A stretch of DNA of 39,652 nt from an uncultured Akkermansia sp. (GTDB taxonomy: Bacteria > Verrucomicrobiota > Verrucomicrobiia > Verrucomicrobiales > Akkermansiaceae): assembly GCA_947631435.1 (NCBI GenBank), contig CANRLM010000016.1:1-39652 (forward strand). Direction: 5' to 3'. The position numbers and the translations under genes are program-made. A model generated the notes under the pieces. That model worked only from the letters and a program-made list of their open reading frames with translations. It had not been told where the DNA came from and did no database searches. Positions 16,621 through 24,914 of this stretch are shown here, in pieces (positions within the stretch are counted from its first letter, which is position 1; every line of letters begins with the position of its first letter).

Positions 16621-17222
16621 TAAAATTCATAGAAAAAAACGAAGGGCGCCATGAAGGGGATAGCAACGTTGTAGAGAAGAGTCCCGGGAATATCAATGGC
16701 GATGAGGTCGAGTTTTCCGAGAATGAGGGAGAGAGCTTTTTTCTCCCGGGGTACACGGCATTCTTCCATTTGGAAAGGTTTTGATGACAAGTCAGCACGA
16801 ATAGGATAGCGCTGCTTGTTCTCCAGGGATTTTTTCCATACACCGGGTGTTTTTACTATTTCCTGGGCCAAACCCTGCATATCAAAATACCCGCCGGGAG
16901 TTTGAAGAACATCGGCGACGTAGGAAGGGATCGGATGGTATTCTAATCCCTCTGTCGACCTGATCTGGACAAAAGATGGATAATTTCCCTGTTTTCGAAA
17001 GACTGAGTCGTATACTATTGGGTATTTCAATTGAAATCTGGCTGCATTTGCGCCGATGTACCACTGTCCTTCGCTCCTCACGAGTTCCATTCCGCTTCCG
17101 CTGAGCAAATGTCCCGTGTAGTAGCTCCCTATTTCTTCCACGTTTTTGTGGGTCTGTACGTACGCACAGGAACTGCACAGCATGAGCAGGAAAGCAATGA
17201 CTGCTTTGAAAATGCTCCTCAT
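16608..17222 (-). CDS. Lipoprotein of unknown function (YceK/YidQ-like character)
   Basis: A 204-residue protein starting at ATG 17222, where GAGGA sits 5 nt upstream. The N-terminus is a lipoprotein signal with lipobox CSSC, so it is probably anchored in the outer or inner membrane. Its C-terminal phrase LDLIAIDIPGTLLYNVAIPFMAPF recalls small lipoproteins such as YceK/YidQ, where a conserved DLP segment and a hydrophobic tail are seen; this is a weak resemblance. The middle part (ARFQLKYPIVYDSV, EYHPIPSYVADVL) is not recognised. It lies between the DnaA-box region and a divergent beta-barrel gene. Function unknown. Confidence 0.65.
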   Translation of the reverse strand: MRSIFKAVIAFLLMLCSSCAYVQTHKNVEEIGSYYTGHLLSGSGMELVRSEGQWYIGANAARFQLKYPIVYDSVFRKQGNYPSFVQIRSTEGLEYHPIPSYVADVLQTPGGYFDMQGLAQEIVKTPGVWKKSLENKQRYPIRADLSSKPFQMEECRVPREKKALSLILGKLDLIAIDIPGTLLYNVAIPFMAPFVFFYEFYHED

Positions 17223-17231
17223 CGTGTCCTC

Positions 17232-17261
17232 AGGGTACCATCCATTCCTCTCCCTTGTCAA
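17232..17261 (-). promoter_or_regulatory. Promoter candidate of the lipoprotein gene
   Basis: On the minus strand TTGACA (17261-17256), an 18-nt spacer and TACCCT (17237-17232) give a perfect -35 but a poor -10 (3/6). Transcription would begin within a few bases of the ATG at 17222. Confidence 0.35.
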
Positions 17262-17437
17262 GCAGGAGATTTGAAACACAGCCGGTGGCTGGTCGAAAGG
17301 GCTTTCCTGATTGCAAAGCTCTGGCGTTGTCTCAGATCATTTCGAAAGCGTTCCGGCCGGATTTCTTGCCTGTGCTTCGCTTCTTCACCCGAGTTTTCGC
17401 TTACTTCCGCTCCGTCGTTCAGTTTACCTGAAAATAC

Positions 17438-17472
17438 TATCTAACATATTGATAGATAATAATTAATTATTA
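17438..17472. promoter_or_regulatory. AT-rich palindromes upstream of the beta-barrel gene
   Basis: TATCTA...TAGATA (17438-17443 and 17453-17458) and a perfect 16-bp palindrome TAATAATTAATTATTA (17457-17472) lie just before the -35 box at 17485. They could be regulator sites or an UP element. Confidence 0.4.
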
Positions 17473-17484
17473 GATTAAGGTCTC

Positions 17485-17514
17485 TTGACAAATTGAATTT
17501 GTTACGGGTACAAT
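17485..17514 (+). promoter_or_regulatory. Promoter of the beta-barrel gene
   Basis: TTGACA (17485-17490, perfect), an 18-nt spacer and TACAAT (17509-17514, 5/6) make a strong sigma-70 promoter, giving a leader of about 60 nt. Confidence 0.75.
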
Positions 17515-17580
17515 CCGCGTAACCTTGACTGCAAGATGTTTTGCAGCTCACGGACAAAAAAACAACGAGAAAAAACAACC

Positions 17581-18219
17581 ATGAAAAAAGCATTGTTCGC
17601 TTTGGCTGCCCTTGCCATGCCTGCTATGGCTGGTACATATACTGTTGTAGAACCTGCTAATCCCTATTCCATGGAATTGGCCGTGGGCTATAACTTCGCT
17701 GCGCGCGATATCATCAAAGCCGATGGATTTGATACACCGCGTGTTGATACTCTCGGCGTCGATCTCACCGGTGTATACAAGGTCAACGATAACTCTTCGT
17801 TCAATCTGCGCTTTGGTTTTGCTACCGGATCTGATTCCGAAACTTATTTTGATGATGGTACAAAGCTTGACGCCCGCATGAATAATTTTTATCTCATGCC
17901 CGGCTATCGCTTCACTCACCGTATGGGTGAATATACCTCCGGTTTTATTGGTGTGAACGCCGGTGTGATCAATGAAAGCGTGAAGGTCAAAACATGGGAT
18001 GACATATTTGGTCGCCAACGCTACCATGGTTCAGAATATGGCTTTGCCTACTCTGCTGAGGCCGGTTTGCGCTTTGACCTTACGCGACACTTCGATGTGT
18101 ACGTTGCTTACCAATTTTTCGGATCGACAGCTGAACCCGGCATCGGTGGTGATGATGGAATCAGCACCCGCTCTCAGCTTTTCCATTGTGTGCGCGTGGG
18201 AGTATGCCTTGATTTCTGA
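17581..18219 (+). CDS. Small outer-membrane beta-barrel protein
   Basis: The 212-residue product begins at ATG 17581 with a classic signal peptide (MKKALFALAALAMPAMA, cleavage likely just after). The mature part alternates polar and aromatic residues in short strands separated by turns: SMELAVGYNFAARD, SSFNLRFGFATGS, NNFYLMPGYRF, GFIGVNAGVI, YAFAYSAEAGLRFDL, FDVYVAYQFFG. It ends in VRVGVCLDF, with the terminal phenylalanine typical of barrels folded by the BAM complex. This fits an eight-stranded OmpA/OmpW-like barrel of the porin_OMP_beta-barrel type. Specific function unknown. It has a strong promoter of its own and appears monocistronic, so it is probably abundant. Confidence 0.8.
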   Translation: MKKALFALAALAMPAMAGTYTVVEPANPYSMELAVGYNFAARDIIKADGFDTPRVDTLGVDLTGVYKVNDNSSFNLRFGFATGSDSETYFDDGTKLDARMNNFYLMPGYRFTHRMGEYTSGFIGVNAGVINESVKVKTWDDIFGRQRYHGSEYGFAYSAEAGLRFDLTRHFDVYVAYQFFGSTAEPGIGGDDGISTRSQLFHCVRVGVCLDF

Positions 18220-18380
18220 TTTACCGACCATACTTGAATCCCCTGCCCTTTCCGGCAACGAGATAATCCACCCATTCCGCTTTCGTATCCTTCCTTCATC
18301 TTCGTTTGCTCTGAAAAAAGCGAACGAGAAGGGATAGTCTGCGGGATGGGTTTCTCGTATGGTAAAATCAGGGTAATTTT

Positions 18381-18396
18381 TGTTCCACGTGAAACA
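18381..18396. promoter_or_regulatory. parS centromere site (ParB-binding)
   Basis: TGTTCCACGTGAAACA is an exact match to the 16-bp ParB-binding parS consensus of bacterial chromosomes. It lies in the short gap between the convergent ends of the beta-barrel gene and argS. On most chromosomes parS sites cluster near the origin, which fits the DnaA-box cluster 1.8 kb away. Confidence 0.9.
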
Positions 18397-18401
18397 AAAA
18401 A

Positions 18402-20165
18402 TCACATCCTTTCCGGCAGTGTGATACCGAGCAGATTCATTCCCTGTTTGAGGACACGGGCGGTGAGAGCGCAGAGGACAAGACGACTTTCTCGTTCAGA
18501 TTCCTCGCTGCGGAGAACCGGGCAAGCTTCATAGAAGCTGTGGAATGAGCGTGCGAGGTCGTAGAGGTAAGAAGCGAGGAGATTCGGGCGGCAGTCATCG
18601 AGGATGGCCGGTACAATTTCAGCGAAACGCACGAGAAATCTTGCAAGTTGCAGTTCTGCCTCATGTCGGAGAACAGGTGGCGTTTCGGTGAAAATTGATT
18701 CAAAATTAGTATCCGTTTTACGGAAGATGGAGCAAATGCGAACGAAGGAATTCTGGAGGTAAGGGGCGGTGTCCCCGGTGAGGGCAAGCATCTTATCCCA
18801 GTCGAAGATATAATCGCTCAAGCGATTTTGGGAGAGTTCAGCGAACTTGATAGCACCGATGCCGACGGCTTGGGCGATACTCTCCTGTTCTTCCAGAGGA
18901 AGGGTCGGGTTTTTCTCGCGCACAACACGTCCCGCTCGCTCAATAGCTTCGTCGATGACATCCTGGAGGCTCACTGTTTCGCCATCGCGGGTTTTGAAGG
19001 GACGGCGGTCTTTCCCGAGAATAGAGCCGAAGGCGACATGGCGGAAATCACCGGTTATGCCGCGCATGCGTTGGATATCGAAAACTTGCTTGAAGTGTTT
19101 ATCCTGGGCAGCACCTACGACGTACCAGATGGAGTCAGCGTGGAAGTGACTGATACGGTAATCGAGGGTGGCGAGATCGGTGGTGGCATACAGAAAGCCG
19201 CCGTCGGCCTTGCGAATGATGGCCGGAACCGGGAGCCATTGGCCGTCCTTCGACACAAGGAAAGGATCCTGCTGAGGTTTGTGAAAACCATCGGAGAAAA
19301 CGCAGATAGCGCCATCGCTTTCACGTGCGATACCGCGTTTGACGAGGTCCTGCACGAGTGGGGCAAGCGCATCGTTGTAAAAACTTTCACCGAGCCAGTA
19401 ATCGAAGTGAATATCGAGCCGGCTATAGATTTTCTCGAGACCGGTTTTTGTGAGTTGGATGCAGCGTTTCCAGATCTCCAGGTTTTCGTCATCTCCGCTT
19501 TGAAGTTTGACGAGTTCGGTCTTGCATTCTTCGAGCACGTCAGGTTGTTCTTTGCAGAGAGCATTGACATCCTTGTAGACTTGCAGCAGGGTTGCGATGG
19601 GATCTTTTTCGAGCAGATCCGGCTGCAACTTATGCTTCCAGCCCCAGAGAATCATTCCGAATTGTGTTCCCCAGTCGCCGATATGGTTGTCCGTAATTAC
19701 GTTGTTTCCCATGAAACGCGCAATGCGTGCGAGTGTGTCTCCAATGATCGTTGAGCGGATATGCCCGACATGCATGGGTTTTGCGACATTGGGGGCGGAG
19801 AAATCGATGACAATTGTTTTTGGGTGCTCGGTCACAGCGACGCCTAAACGCGGATCGTTGAGCATCGAAAGGAGCATTTGTGCGAAGAAAGATGGACGCA
19901 CGCGGAAATTGATGAAACCGGGACCGGCAATTTCTGTTTCAGCTTCCGGGAGTTCACCGAGGCACCGGATGATGTCATCAGCAAGGGAGCGGGGGTTCTT
20001 TTTGATCTGACGCGCCAACGCCATAGCAGCGTTACTCTGGTAATCTCCGTAGCGCAAATCCTGGGCTACTTCAACGTTTGTTTTGTACGACGGCGGTAAT
20101 TCGTCACCGAGTAAATTTTTCAACGCAACTTGCAGATGCCGGGAGAGTGTTTCTTGAATAGTCAT
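18402..20165 (-). CDS. argS: Arginyl-tRNA synthetase
   Basis: ArgS charges tRNA-Arg in a class I reaction. The 587-residue product has the N-terminal Add-1 tRNA-recognition domain (1-about 110), the catalytic domain with the ArgRS version of the HIGH motif, HVGH (132-135) within NVAKPMHVGHIRSTI, the DNHIGDWGTQFG stretch, and the GRPFKTRDGETV region that stands in for KMSK. The C-terminal anticodon-binding (DALR) domain ends MNLLGITLPERM. Length is normal. Its start lies 8 bp after a small open frame (20174-20383), and both appear to be read from the promoter at 20467-20495. Confidence 0.97.
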   Translation of the reverse strand: MTIQETLSRHLQVALKNLLGDELPPSYKTNVEVAQDLRYGDYQSNAAMALARQIKKNPRSLADDIIRCLGELPEAETEIAGPGFINFRVRPSFFAQMLLSMLNDPRLGVAVTEHPKTIVIDFSAPNVAKPMHVGHIRSTIIGDTLARIARFMGNNVITDNHIGDWGTQFGMILWGWKHKLQPDLLEKDPIATLLQVYKDVNALCKEQPDVLEECKTELVKLQSGDDENLEIWKRCIQLTKTGLEKIYSRLDIHFDYWLGESFYNDALAPLVQDLVKRGIARESDGAICVFSDGFHKPQQDPFLVSKDGQWLPVPAIIRKADGGFLYATTDLATLDYRISHFHADSIWYVVGAAQDKHFKQVFDIQRMRGITGDFRHVAFGSILGKDRRPFKTRDGETVSLQDVIDEAIERAGRVVREKNPTLPLEEQESIAQAVGIGAIKFAELSQNRLSDYIFDWDKMLALTGDTAPYLQNSFVRICSIFRKTDTNFESIFTETPPVLRHEAELQLARFLVRFAEIVPAILDDCRPNLLASYLYDLARSFHSFYEACPVLRSEESERESRLVLCALTARVLKQGMNLLGITLPERM

Positions 20166-20173
20166 GATGCCCG

Positions 20174-20383
20174 CTAACGTATAACAGAGCAGTCTTTATA
20201 CACGTTAAAGTCCGATTTGTCAATCCCGGCGGAAACGAGACGCAGGACAGGGCGCGTTTCAAAAAAAGCGTCAGTCTTAAGAAATGGTGCCACTGTGCCG
20301 TCAGCGGTGGGGAAGCCACGTTCCCATAGTTCAGGTGGGTGCGGAGCCGGGTTTACCTGAGGTATCCACGAGGGACGGAACAT
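20174..20383 (-). CDS. Small protein upstream of argS, unknown
   Basis: A 69-residue frame, rich in Pro and aromatic residues, starting at ATG 20383 with AGGG 4 nt upstream and ending 8 bp before argS. A good promoter lies about 85 bp upstream. I do not recognise the sequence. The frame also remains open upstream to about 20460 (SPDRYNLTRGIQAQGF), and the ending VLRLVSAGIDKSDFNVYK is faintly like the C-terminus of pilin-type proteins (ISAGPDG...), so it might be the tail of a broken gene. Its last sense codon is Arg (CGT). Coding status is uncertain. Confidence 0.4.
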   Translation of the reverse strand: MFRPSWIPQVNPAPHPPELWERGFPTADGTVAPFLKTDAFFETRPVLRLVSAGIDKSDFNVYKDCSVIR

Positions 20384-20466
20384 GAAACCCTGCGCTTGAA
20401 TGCCCCTTGTTAAATTATAACGGTCCGGGCTTGTGTACCGCGTGTCACGAGAACAGCAGCAAGTGT

Positions 20467-20495
20467 ACTATAGCATGCAGCCCGGGCTGGGACAA
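20467..20495 (-). promoter_or_regulatory. Promoter of the argS transcription unit
   Basis: On the minus strand TTGTCC (20495-20490), a 17-nt spacer and TATAGT (20472-20467). The spacer contains the GC palindrome AGCCCGGGCT, a possible operator. The resulting leader to argS is about 295 nt. Confidence 0.6.
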
Positions 20496-20515
20496 GAGAA
20501 AAAAACCTTTTTCGT

Positions 20516-21028
20516 TTAATTTTTAGAGATCTCTGAATTCGCGATCCACACGATGTCGTACGCCGGGTGCAGGGGGCGCGCAGCGGCAGGAAATTCGTCT
20601 GCCAGGCGTTGCAGGAATGGGAGAAGAGGACCGGTGGCCTCCCGGATGAGATTTTCACGCGTGTTTTTGTTGCGGAGAGCGGGGCAATCGCGGTAAAGAG
20701 CGATGCAGAGGAGCCCATTTTCAGTGTGCATGAGGCGCAATGGCCAGATGCGGCATTCGACAGGGCGCTCCTTCCGGGGCAGGATGCAACCCGCCCCGGG
20801 ATCCAGCAGAGGGCAGGGGGCACAGGTGTCCGGTGTGGCATTCTTCCGGTATTGGAGCGCGAAGGTATCGGATCCGTCCTCTCGACGGGTAAGCGGGATA
20901 TTTCGTTTTCGGAGGGAGTTCGCCTGCGCCGGAGTGAGGGCAGGGGTCTCCCACCGGGAAGGACGGGTGAACTGGCAGCAGAGCCGACAGGCGGCGCATT
21001 GCTCCGGGGTGATGATGTGCGAAATCAT
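20516..21028 (-). CDS. YkgJ-type cysteine-cluster protein
   Basis: A 170-residue cytosolic protein. The N-terminal motif CAACRLCC (Cys11, 14, 17, 18), with further cysteines at TCAPCPLL and GAGCIL and an ECRIWPLR segment, matches the YkgJ/CxxCxxCC family (UPF0153), predicted to bind a zinc or iron-sulfur centre. The biochemical role of the family is not established. It starts 15 bp after the DUF2156-type gene, and both follow bamA on the same strand, so they probably share one transcript. Confidence 0.75.
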   Translation of the reverse strand: MISHIITPEQCAACRLCCQFTRPSRWETPALTPAQANSLRKRNIPLTRREDGSDTFALQYRKNATPDTCAPCPLLDPGAGCILPRKERPVECRIWPLRLMHTENGLLCIALYRDCPALRNKNTRENLIREATGPLLPFLQRLADEFPAAARPLHPAYDIVWIANSEISKN

Positions 21029-21043
21029 GGATCCACGAAATTC

Positions 21044-21979
21044 TCAGATGGGACAGGGCAGGGGGATAGCGTCGTATTTCTCCAGAATGCACGCCGGGTG
21101 GTATGAAAGCTTGGCTTGACGGAGTCCGGATTGATTCAGGTCTTCTTCGCGGTTGATGAATTTGCAGCTTTCAGGCAGCAGGCGCGCCGTCTCGCGGTTC
21201 AGCAAAGAGTAGGCGCGGCGGTATTCCGGCAGGCACTTCTCAAAATGAATGTCCGCTACGACCGGGGTGATGAAGGAACCAATGGACATCCCGATGGGTT
21301 GATCCTGCACGTAAATCACACCGCCGAAGAGATCGAGGTCCTCAGCATGGTTAAGAGCTTCCCGGATTGCGTTCAATTCCTGGTTGAGAGTTTGAGATTG
21401 ACGATCCGCCTTTTCCAGCCACCCCTCTGCCACGGCAAGGGCATCTGATGCCGTTGATGATGAAAGAGGAGAGAAACGCCACTCCGGGAACATGCTCTCA
21501 AACTGCGCAATGTGGTTACGTTTGGCGTGAAAACGGGGTCCGGGCAATTCAGCCAGCTGAGACCTGTCGTAAAGGTAATCCGCGTTTCCCCGGTCATTTG
21601 TAAACGAAAACTTCCCCGGCATGTGTCGCCGGAGGATATCGCACTGCTCAGCCGTGAGCAGGCAGAAGCGCAGGGGGCGCTCGTGCTGCGCGGCATCGCG
21701 TCGCAAGAGCTCCAGGGCCTCGGTTGGGTCGCCCTGACCGCAGGGGAAGGCATAGCCCTGCAGGCGTTCATTTTGTGCAAAATGGCGAAAGAACCAGGGA
21801 CCGTGGGTGGCGATAGTCGTGTGGTATTTCTGCCGCAACAGAAAGATATTTGCTGTGGCGCAGTCGCTTCCTCGGCAGGATTCCGGGATGATCCGCCTCA
21901 GGAGAGGGAGGTCAGCAGGAGTCGGTGGGGCAAAGTGAAGCAGGGAAGGCGCTTCATTCTGCGGACCGTTATCGCTCAT
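21044..21979 (-). CDS. DUF2156 / LPG-synthase C-terminal-like protein
   Basis: The start is ATG 21979, 10 bp after the bamA stop; the frame is open upstream but only as the shadow of bamA. The 311-residue product has the tandem acyltransferase-like (GNAT) arrangement of DUF2156 proteins: an N-terminal half with PWFFRHFAQNERLQGYAFP, and a C-terminal half with RFHAKRNHIAQF, a loop DLFGGVIYVQDQPIGMSIG and the YSLLNRETARLLPESCKFINREEDLNQSGLRQAK stretch. Family members are related to lysyl-phosphatidylglycerol synthases, but this version lacks the membrane domain, so substrate and role are unknown. The position after bamA is a hint of an envelope function only. Confidence 0.72.
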   Translation of the reverse strand: MSDNGPQNEAPSLLHFAPPTPADLPLLRRIIPESCRGSDCATANIFLLRQKYHTTIATHGPWFFRHFAQNERLQGYAFPCGQGDPTEALELLRRDAAQHERPLRFCLLTAEQCDILRRHMPGKFSFTNDRGNADYLYDRSQLAELPGPRFHAKRNHIAQFESMFPEWRFSPLSSSTASDALAVAEGWLEKADRQSQTLNQELNAIREALNHAEDLDLFGGVIYVQDQPIGMSIGSFITPVVADIHFEKCLPEYRRAYSLLNRETARLLPESCKFINREEDLNQSGLRQAKLSYHPACILEKYDAIPLPCPI

Positions 21980-21989
21980 GGCAGAGTCT

Positions 21990-24659
21990 TTAGTATTTGT
22001 AGTCGACGTAGAACTGGAATTGTCCGGAGCGATCCACGGCATTGTGCGTAACGAAGGGGATGGCGTAGTCCACGGCCATGGGTCCCATGCCCGGCAGGTT
22101 GATACGCAGACCGATGCCGTAATCGGCGCAGAAGTCTTTAAGCTGGAAACTGAATGACTTTTCATGAACGAAACCGGCATCCACAAAGAAGGCAAAACGC
22201 ACGGTCTCAACCACCGGTATGGTCACCTCCGCCTGGACGTATGCCGAGGAATTGCCGCCCATCGTCTCATCGCCGGACCAGGCTTCGTCAATCATGCCGA
22301 CATCGCGGAAGCGGAAGCCGCGCAAGTTGCCGGGGCCGCCCAGGTAGCAGCGCTCAAAAATCGGAACGGACTCTTCCTTCTTCACCGTGTCGATCGTCTC
22401 CATCCCGAGGTGCAGGCTGAAGATGGAATCCCAGATGGAGTTATGGTAAATGGAGGCTTCGATGCCCGTGCTGTAAGTTTCGATCGTGCTGCCGGGACCG
22501 CTGTAAGAAGCGTGCACTTCGAAATGCCCGCCCTTCCTTGGGGTCACGAGGGCGTCGCGGGTGTCGTACAGCCAGCTGAGTCGGAGGTTGCTGCGCGTGA
22601 ACTCCCCGCAATTGAGGACAAAGAAGTACGGCGCCATGCCCTGAAGGTCGAGGTTGTAATTCTCAATGCGGTACTCCAGGCGCACCTGCTGCTCGTCGCT
22701 GAGCGCGCGGCTCAGGGAGATGGCGTAGCCGTAGTTTTCCTGCGTGTAGTAATCACTCAGGTACGAGGAGTTGGAGTAATAGACCTCGTTGCCCAGCGAG
22801 AGCTTACGGTCCAGGAACCACGGCTCCACGAGGCTGATGTGGGCGCTCTGGTTCTCAAAGCCGAGCTTGCCCTGCACGGTGAGGCGCTGTCCGCCGCCCA
22901 CGAATGATCCCTTGCCGAAAAGCCCTCGGATGTCAAAGTTGGACTGCGTGGCGTTGGCATACAGGTACACGCTCTCTACGGATGATACGGCCACGCCCAG
23001 AGAAAGGGTGCCGGTCATGCGCTCATGTACGTTGATGTTGATGTCGCGGTAGCCGGGGACATCTGAGAGGGCAGGGGAGACATCCACTCCGTCGAAATAG
23101 CCGAGGTTGGTGAGGCGTTTGCGCGCGGTCTCCAGGTCCACCGAGTTGAAGAACTGCCCGGGTTTGAGCGGCAGCTCGCGGAGGATGACGTGTTGCTTGG
23201 TCTTCGTGTTGCCGCGTACATGGATGCGCCCAACGGCGTACGGGTTGCCCTCGGTAATCTCGTAGCAGATATCGATGAGGTGCGTACCATCCTTTTCAAT
23301 ACCCGCCTCGTTGATATCCGGTCGCACATCGGCATCCGCATACCCTTTCGCCCCGTAGTACCGGCGGATCATCGTGGTGTCGTCCGACACCTTCTGAAGC
23401 GAGTAGATATCCCCATTCAGCATGCTCAGCCCGGGTTCCAGCTGTTTGTCGGTGTAGACCTTGTTGCCCTTGAAGCTGACGCGGCGCACGCGGTAGCGGG
23501 GGCCTTCGTAGATGTACACGCGCATCTTGATGTCCTGGGGACCAGTAAGCTTTCCCCTGTCGGTGTACTCCGTCTTTGTGATGGCGGCGCGCAGGTAGCC
23601 GTAGTTGCGGTAGTGACGCAGGATTTCCTGCAGGTCGTCTTCCAACTGTTCGCGCTTTACGATGCCGGAATCATTGATCCAGTGCAGGAAGTCGCGCTGC
23701 TTGGTCTTCATCATCTGCCGCAGTTGCTGCGAGTCGAACTGGTGATTCCCCGTAAAATTGATGCGGCGCAGACGTACCTCGCGTCCTTCTGTGATGTCGA
23801 AGATGATGTCCCGGTATCCCGCCCGTGCCGTCGGTATGTGACGCCAGTTTACTTTCACGTCCGGGTAGCCGGCATCCTGGTACATCCGGATGATCTCCGC
23901 CCGCGCCTGCGCCAGATCGTGGTCGTTGATGGTGTGGCTGGAGACCAGTTTGGTCGCCTCGCGCAGTTCCCTGGCCTTGAACTTCCTGTTGCCGGTGAAA
24001 CCCACTCCCCCCAGGAGCCCGGAAGGCTCCACGACAAAGGTGACCTGAACGGCATCGCTGCCCGCCGCTTTCGCTTCCACCCATGCGTTGTTGCCTACAA
24101 GCCCTTTCTGCAGCAGGCGCTCCAGGTCGTCGTTGATACGCTGCGTCGAGTACTTGCTTCCCCGGGAGGTCTGGATCACGTCCAGCAAACGTTGGTTGGG
24201 CACATTGGCCTTTCCCCTTGCATAGCGGATGTTCACACTCGCCACACGCCGCCCGTCGAAGTTTTCCTGCTGCCCCATGATGCCAAGACCCGTCTTCTCG
24301 CCCAATTCGCGCAGTACGGTGTGCTCATCCACCATACGGGCGTCCTGAGCGCGGTTGATCAGACGCGTCTGCGGCGCTTCCTGCTGGGGCGCCGGGGGCT
24401 GTTGTTCATCTGCCTGTTCGTTCCTTACTGCTTGAGGGACCTCCTCATCCGGCGTGTCAGAGCGCACCTGAATACTCGTGGTGGATGAGCCGGAGTTGCC
24501 GCTCGTTCCCGTTGTCTGTCCGGCGGTGTCCTGCAGCATGGCGTCCAGGAAAGGATCACTGGTCGCTTCCTGTGCCGCAGTGACGGGAAGCATGAGAACA
24601 GCAGAAAACAGCGCGATCCCGGTAAGGGAGTGCAGTTGGCAGAAATTCATACTCCGCAA
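21990..24659 (-). CDS. bamA: Outer-membrane protein assembly factor BamA
   Basis: BamA inserts beta-barrel proteins into the outer membrane. The 889-residue product (including a TTG start at 24659 with AGGG upstream; ATG 24650 is the alternative) has a signal peptide ending near residue 30, then a Gln/Pro-rich linker to about 130 not found in E. coli BamA. Five POTRA domains follow (from about 135 to 540), including typical phrases GVGFTGNRKFKARELREA, RRINFTGNHQFDSQQLRQMM, RVSFKGNKVYTD and IHVRGNTKTKQHVILREL. The barrel runs from about 550, with the conserved GGPGNLRGFRFRDVG (loop 6, VRGF-like) and GIGLRINLPGMGPMAVDYAIPF near the end. It ends in an aromatic residue (YVDYKY). It is the first of three same-strand genes. 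Confidence 0.95.
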   Translation of the reverse strand: MRSMNFCQLHSLTGIALFSAVLMLPVTAAQEATSDPFLDAMLQDTAGQTTGTSGNSGSSTTSIQVRSDTPDEEVPQAVRNEQADEQQPPAPQQEAPQTRLINRAQDARMVDEHTVLRELGEKTGLGIMGQQENFDGRRVASVNIRYARGKANVPNQRLLDVIQTSRGSKYSTQRINDDLERLLQKGLVGNNAWVEAKAAGSDAVQVTFVVEPSGLLGGVGFTGNRKFKARELREATKLVSSHTINDHDLAQARAEIIRMYQDAGYPDVKVNWRHIPTARAGYRDIIFDITEGREVRLRRINFTGNHQFDSQQLRQMMKTKQRDFLHWINDSGIVKREQLEDDLQEILRHYRNYGYLRAAITKTEYTDRGKLTGPQDIKMRVYIYEGPRYRVRRVSFKGNKVYTDKQLEPGLSMLNGDIYSLQKVSDDTTMIRRYYGAKGYADADVRPDINEAGIEKDGTHLIDICYEITEGNPYAVGRIHVRGNTKTKQHVILRELPLKPGQFFNSVDLETARKRLTNLGYFDGVDVSPALSDVPGYRDININVHERMTGTLSLGVAVSSVESVYLYANATQSNFDIRGLFGKGSFVGGGQRLTVQGKLGFENQSAHISLVEPWFLDRKLSLGNEVYYSNSSYLSDYYTQENYGYAISLSRALSDEQQVRLEYRIENYNLDLQGMAPYFFVLNCGEFTRSNLRLSWLYDTRDALVTPRKGGHFEVHASYSGPGSTIETYSTGIEASIYHNSIWDSIFSLHLGMETIDTVKKEESVPIFERCYLGGPGNLRGFRFRDVGMIDEAWSGDETMGGNSSAYVQAEVTIPVVETVRFAFFVDAGFVHEKSFSFQLKDFCADYGIGLRINLPGMGPMAVDYAIPFVTHNAVDRSGQFQFYVDYKY

Positions 24660-24688
24660 TCTTGCCCTATGTGTTATCCGAGGTCAAG

Positions 24689-24718
24689 TTATTATCCGGT
24701 CATTTTTGTACATTGCAA
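24689..24718 (-). promoter_or_regulatory. Promoter candidate of bamA
   Basis: On the minus strand TTGCAA (24718-24713), an 18-nt spacer and TAATAA (24694-24689). The distance to the start is about 30 nt. Confidence 0.4.
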
Positions 24719-24864
24719 AATTTAATGCAACCCGGATCAGAGCACAGAGAAGGGAGTTCCGATCTGATAATGCGGCGTGGTAACTTTTTGCCCACGAAAT
24801 AAGGTTTATCGCGGAGCCCGGTTTTTGTCCGAATGAACGGCATGACAGGGTTTTGGAATTTTGC

Positions 24865-24893
24865 TTGACACTCGGTAGGAGGAAGGGTAGAAG
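24865..24893 (+). promoter_or_regulatory. Promoter candidate of ndk
   Basis: TTGACA (24865-24870, perfect), a 17-nt spacer and TAGAAG (24888-24893, 4/6). The leader to ATG 24915 would be about 15 nt. Confidence 0.5.
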
Positions 24894-24914
24894 AGGGAAA
24901 AACCCAAATAAAAC

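Noticed and set aside
20196..20204. TTATACACG as another DnaA box
   Set aside because: One mismatch and isolated from the cluster; expected by chance.
23190..24488. 432-codon frame on the + strand opposite bamA
   Set aside because: bamA on the other strand has clear domains; this is a by-product of its codon bias. The same applies to long opposite-strand frames at 4368-5171, 6669-7691, 9320-10228, 18828-19754 and 31220-32269.
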